Shown piece by piece: positions 62,026 to 64,000 of a DNA stretch of 64,000 nucleotides. A model generated the notes under the pieces. The model did no database searches, was not told the DNA's origin, and saw only the letters and a program-made list of their open reading frames with translations. A program made the translations under genes and the position numbers. The stretch's first letter is position 1. Each line of letters opens with the position of its first letter. The DNA comes from SZUA-430 sp040080835 (GTDB taxonomy: Bacteria > Pseudomonadota > Alphaproteobacteria > Micropepsales > Micropepsaceae), in contig JBEBHP010000004.1 of NCBI GenBank assembly GCA_040080835.1, forward strand, positions 218,977-282,976. Reading direction: 5' to 3'.

Positions 62026-62876
62026 TTGCTGACTGGCTTGTCCTGGAAGACATGCTCTTGACCCGGGAAGCTTCGGTCGCGAACTTCCGACGCGTAGGCG
62101 GATACGGCATCTTTCATCGCAAGCCCCAATTCCGTATAGCGCTTTACAAACTTGGGCCGGAAACCCGCATACACCCCAAAAATGTCGTCAATCACAAGAA
62201 TCTGGCCATCACAAGCAGGCGAAGCGCCAATTCCTATGGTGGGGATTTGCACGCGGGACGTGATCTTGCGCGCAAGGGGTTCCGGGATTTTCTCGAGCAC
62301 TACAGAGAATGCGCCGGCTTGGGCTACGGCCATTGATTCTTGTTCGATGTGTGTGGCGTCGTCTGCCCGACCCTGCAGCTTGAAGCCGCCGAACACGTTG
62401 ATGGATTGTGGCGTAAGGCCAACGTGGCCCATGACGGGTATGCCCCGATGCGTGAGGAACTCGATTGTTTCAGCCATGCGCAGACCACCTTCCAGCTTGA
62501 TCGCAGAGCAGCCAGTCTCCGACATGACGCGTGCGCAGTTCCGAAATGCCTGCTCGGGGCTTTCCTCGTAACTTCCAAATGGCATGTCGACGACCATGAG
62601 GGCGCGCTTCAGACCCCGTCGAACCGCTGCGCCGTGCATGATCATCATGTCGAGCGTGGCGCCGATCGTGGATGGCAGACCATGGACAACCATCGCAACG
62701 CTGTCGCCAACCAGGACCAGGTCGCAGAATTCATCGACGATCTCGGCTTGTGGTGTTGAGTAGGCGGTGAGGCAGACGATGGGTGTCTTGCCTTTTTGTG
62801 CAACGATCTCGGGGACCGACACCGGCTTGCGGTGAGGTGGCACACTCCCGGAGGCGGTCTTGGGTTCCGTGCTCAT
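62022..62876 (-). CDS. panB: 3-methyl-2-oxobutanoate hydroxymethyltransferase PanB
   Basis: 284 residues, first enzyme of pantothenate synthesis, adding a hydroxymethyl group from methylene-THF to ketoisovalerate. LVGDSVAMVVHGLPST (metal-binding Asp region), VMGHVGLTPQSINVFGGFKLQG, and PTIGIGASPACDGQILVIDD with the catalytic Glu region altered are typical. The ATG at 62876 begins MSTEPKTASGS; a longer frame from 62921 is less likely. Confidence 0.93.
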   Translation of the reverse strand: MSTEPKTASGSVPPHRKPVSVPEIVAQKGKTPIVCLTAYSTPQAEIVDEFCDLVLVGDSVAMVVHGLPSTIGATLDMMIMHGAAVRRGLKRALMVVDMPFGSYEESPEQAFRNCARVMSETGCSAIKLEGGLRMAETIEFLTHRGIPVMGHVGLTPQSINVFGGFKLQGRADDATHIEQESMAVAQAGAFSVVLEKIPEPLARKITSRVQIPTIGIGASPACDGQILVIDDIFGVYAGFRPKFVKRYTELGLAMKDAVSAYASEVRDRSFPGQEHVFQDKPVSK

Positions 62877-63047
62877 GTGCGATCGAGCCCTGCTGTTATT
62901 TTGCTGCAGCGCACAATACACGCAGCACAGAAATTGGGCAGCTCTTTTTTCGAATTCATCAAGTTCCTGTCGCTGGACCAGAAGTTAAATTTGCCATGTG
63001 TTTCAACCATGAAATGGCTGCCAGTATGGTTTGTCCGGCAGTTTCGT

Positions 63048-63104
63048 GAGTCCGTGTACGGATAAAATACCATCCGGTAACGTGTATGCGGACTCAGGCT
63101 TTTT
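63048..63104 (+). terminator. Candidate hairpin with T-run upstream of the CBS gene
   Basis: GAGTCCG (63048-63054) pairs perfectly with CGGACTC (63089-63095), then five T at 63100-63104. No plus-strand gene ends here, so it may end a small RNA or be chance. The gap 62877-63232 otherwise holds nothing I recognise. Confidence 0.35.
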
Positions 63105-63232
63105 CGTGAGGTGACGGATTGCGAAACGAGCATTTTGGGCGCATGCTTTTGCCAGTGACCTGAGCCGTTGGCTCGATGGTGCCGTCTTCCGGCGTTCTCG
63201 TGACGCGGCTTATGCCTTACTTGGAGGATGCC

Positions 63233-63667
63233 ATGACTGTTGCTGTCATTCTGAAGCACAAGGGTGCAAGAGTTGAGACTGTACGGCCAACGGCGACCGT
63301 GCAGCAGGTTTGCGATCTTCTTTCGTCAAAGCAGATCGGTGCAGCGGTTGTTGTCGGGTCTGCGAATGAAGTCGTGGGTGTCGTATCCGAACGGGATGTC
63401 GTGCATGTGATTTCGCGGTTCGGGTCCCGCGGGCTCGATCGCACGATCGACGAAGTCATGACGCGAGATGTGGCCACCTGCTGTTTGACGGATTCTTCTG
63501 ACGATCTCATGGAAACTATGACCCGTGGCCGCTTCAGGCATGTTCCGGTCGTGGAGGGCGGGCGTCTGGTCGGTATTGTATCCATTGGAGACATCGTGAA
63601 GCGCAGGATTGAGGACGCCGACCTTGAGCGCTTTGCAATGCGTGACTACATCGCGCAGGCCGGTTAA
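63233..63667 (+). CDS. CBS domain pair protein
   Basis: 144 residues consisting of two CBS domains: about 12-60 (VRPTATVQQVCDLLSSKQIGAAVVVGSANEVVGVVSERDVV) and about 80-130 (ATCCLTDSSDDLMETMTRGRFRHVPVVEGGRLVGIVSIGDIVKRRI). Such pairs bind adenine nucleotides and sense energy state. GGAGGATGCC precedes the ATG at 63233. Confidence 0.91.
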   Translation: MTVAVILKHKGARVETVRPTATVQQVCDLLSSKQIGAAVVVGSANEVVGVVSERDVVHVISRFGSRGLDRTIDEVMTRDVATCCLTDSSDDLMETMTRGRFRHVPVVEGGRLVGIVSIGDIVKRRIEDADLERFAMRDYIAQAG

Positions 63668-63779
63668 TTTTCGGCTCGAAATTTTCGCATATTTCAGCGA
63701 TTTTTCGCGGTAATCGCGTGTGCGTTCGCTTGTCGCAATCGCATGGGTGTGGAAAAGGAGGCTTTGTGTCAGATCTCGT

Positions 63780-63808
63780 TTGACATTCCCGGAACGCCTC
63801 ACTATATC
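63780..63808 (+). promoter_or_regulatory. Strong sigma70-type promoter near the right edge
   Basis: TTGACA (63780-63785), a 17-bp spacer, then TATATC (63803-63808) and a GC-rich discriminator CCGCGCTCC. The -35 is a perfect match. It reads toward the right edge. A GC-rich discriminator is typical of stringently controlled stable-RNA promoters. Confidence 0.6.
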
Positions 63809-63819
63809 CGCGCTCCTCG

Positions 63820-63857
63820 ACGCCGCCGGTTGTTGGTTACACGGCACCCGGCGGCGT
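63820..63857 (+). ncRNA. Leader hairpin, possible start of an rRNA operon transcript
   Basis: ACGCCGCCGG (63820-63829) pairs perfectly with CCGGCGGCGT (63848-63857), starting about 12 bases after the promoter. No ORF follows before the edge. This could be the leader of an rRNA operon whose 16S gene starts beyond the window. That is an inference from the promoter and the leader-like region to 64000; no rRNA sequence is visible. Confidence 0.4.
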
Positions 63858-64000
63858 TGTTTCGTCTGGATACCCTCGCTTCCCGCGTTCGGTCCATTGG
63901 CGCTGCGACTTGACAATATGGATACCGGGAAGGGGGATGAGGGCGGCGTAGGAGCCAGGTCGTTAGACTTAAGCTTTGAGCTGTTTTTATTCTCTTTCTT

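Noticed and set aside
62873..63259. 128-residue frame on minus between panB and the CBS gene
   Set aside because: No ribosome site or recognisable motif, and it overlaps the CBS gene start on the other strand.

Overview
The window looks like chromosomal DNA of an alphaproteobacterium. The evidence is the gene mix: hopanoid accessory genes (hpnM, hpnN), betaine-lipid genes (btaA, btaB), a DUF3297 protein, Omp25/OmpA-type beta-barrels, two PAS_5 (DUF1457-type) proteins, many acyl-CoA dehydrogenases, and a Gram-negative 'class GN' sortase with its LPXT-type target. I see no phage, plasmid backbone, intact insertion sequence or CRISPR array. I cannot name the order or genus from sequence alone.

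Layout. 1-661: start of an RND efflux adaptor lipoprotein (runs off the left edge), divergent from a MarR regulator. 748-6010: MarR regulator, two tandem acyl-CoA dehydrogenases, a luciferase-like flavin oxidoreductase and an alpha/beta hydrolase, together resembling an uncharacterised acyl-CoA catabolic locus. 6011-8110: repeat-rich stretch with a DUF805 membrane protein and a DUF6438 protein bracketed by inverted repeats. 8234-13299: pyroglutamyl peptidase, membrane-anchored alkylsulfatase-like hydrolase, rsgA (preceded by a possible small ORF) and a GFA-like protein, all on the minus strand. 13585-16403: sortase target and sortase. 16522-23015: thioesterase, beta-barrel, flavoprotein, and convergent hpnM/hpnN. 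23012-29887: sugar kinase, aminotransferase, lipB, a lone fliN-like gene, siroheme synthase plus cysH (sulfate assimilation), CPBP protease and thiolase.

30161-37265: outer-membrane proteins, an unknown membrane protein, gamma carbonic anhydrase, PAS_5 protein and GMC oxidoreductase. 37423-42369: PilZ protein, a beta-propeller plus Asp/Asn-hydroxylase pair, enoyl-CoA hydratase, GYF-like protein and another acyl-CoA dehydrogenase. 42626-47755: DsbA-like isomerase, rhomboid protease, an ECF sigma operon, DUF4389, and the GDYXXLXY/DUF2157 pair. 47823-51395: RsmB-type methyltransferase, btaAB and tRNA-Ser(GCU). 51396-52421 has no convincing gene and may be a relic. 52422-63667: a large GGDEF/EAL protein, a GDT1-type transporter, hydrolase, PAS_5, SRAP, S9 peptidase, panBC and a CBS protein. 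The right edge carries a strong sigma70-like promoter followed at once by a hairpin, which I read as a possible rRNA operon leader.

The most distinctive biology is in the envelope: dedicated sortase/substrate pair, hopanoid transport, betaine lipid synthesis and several beta-barrels. No wholly new system is proven here. The best candidates for a second look are the 2-oxoglutarate-type hydroxylase/propeller pair, the repeat-bracketed DUF6438 gene, the structured 33.6-kb intergenic region and the small ORF ahead of rsgA.
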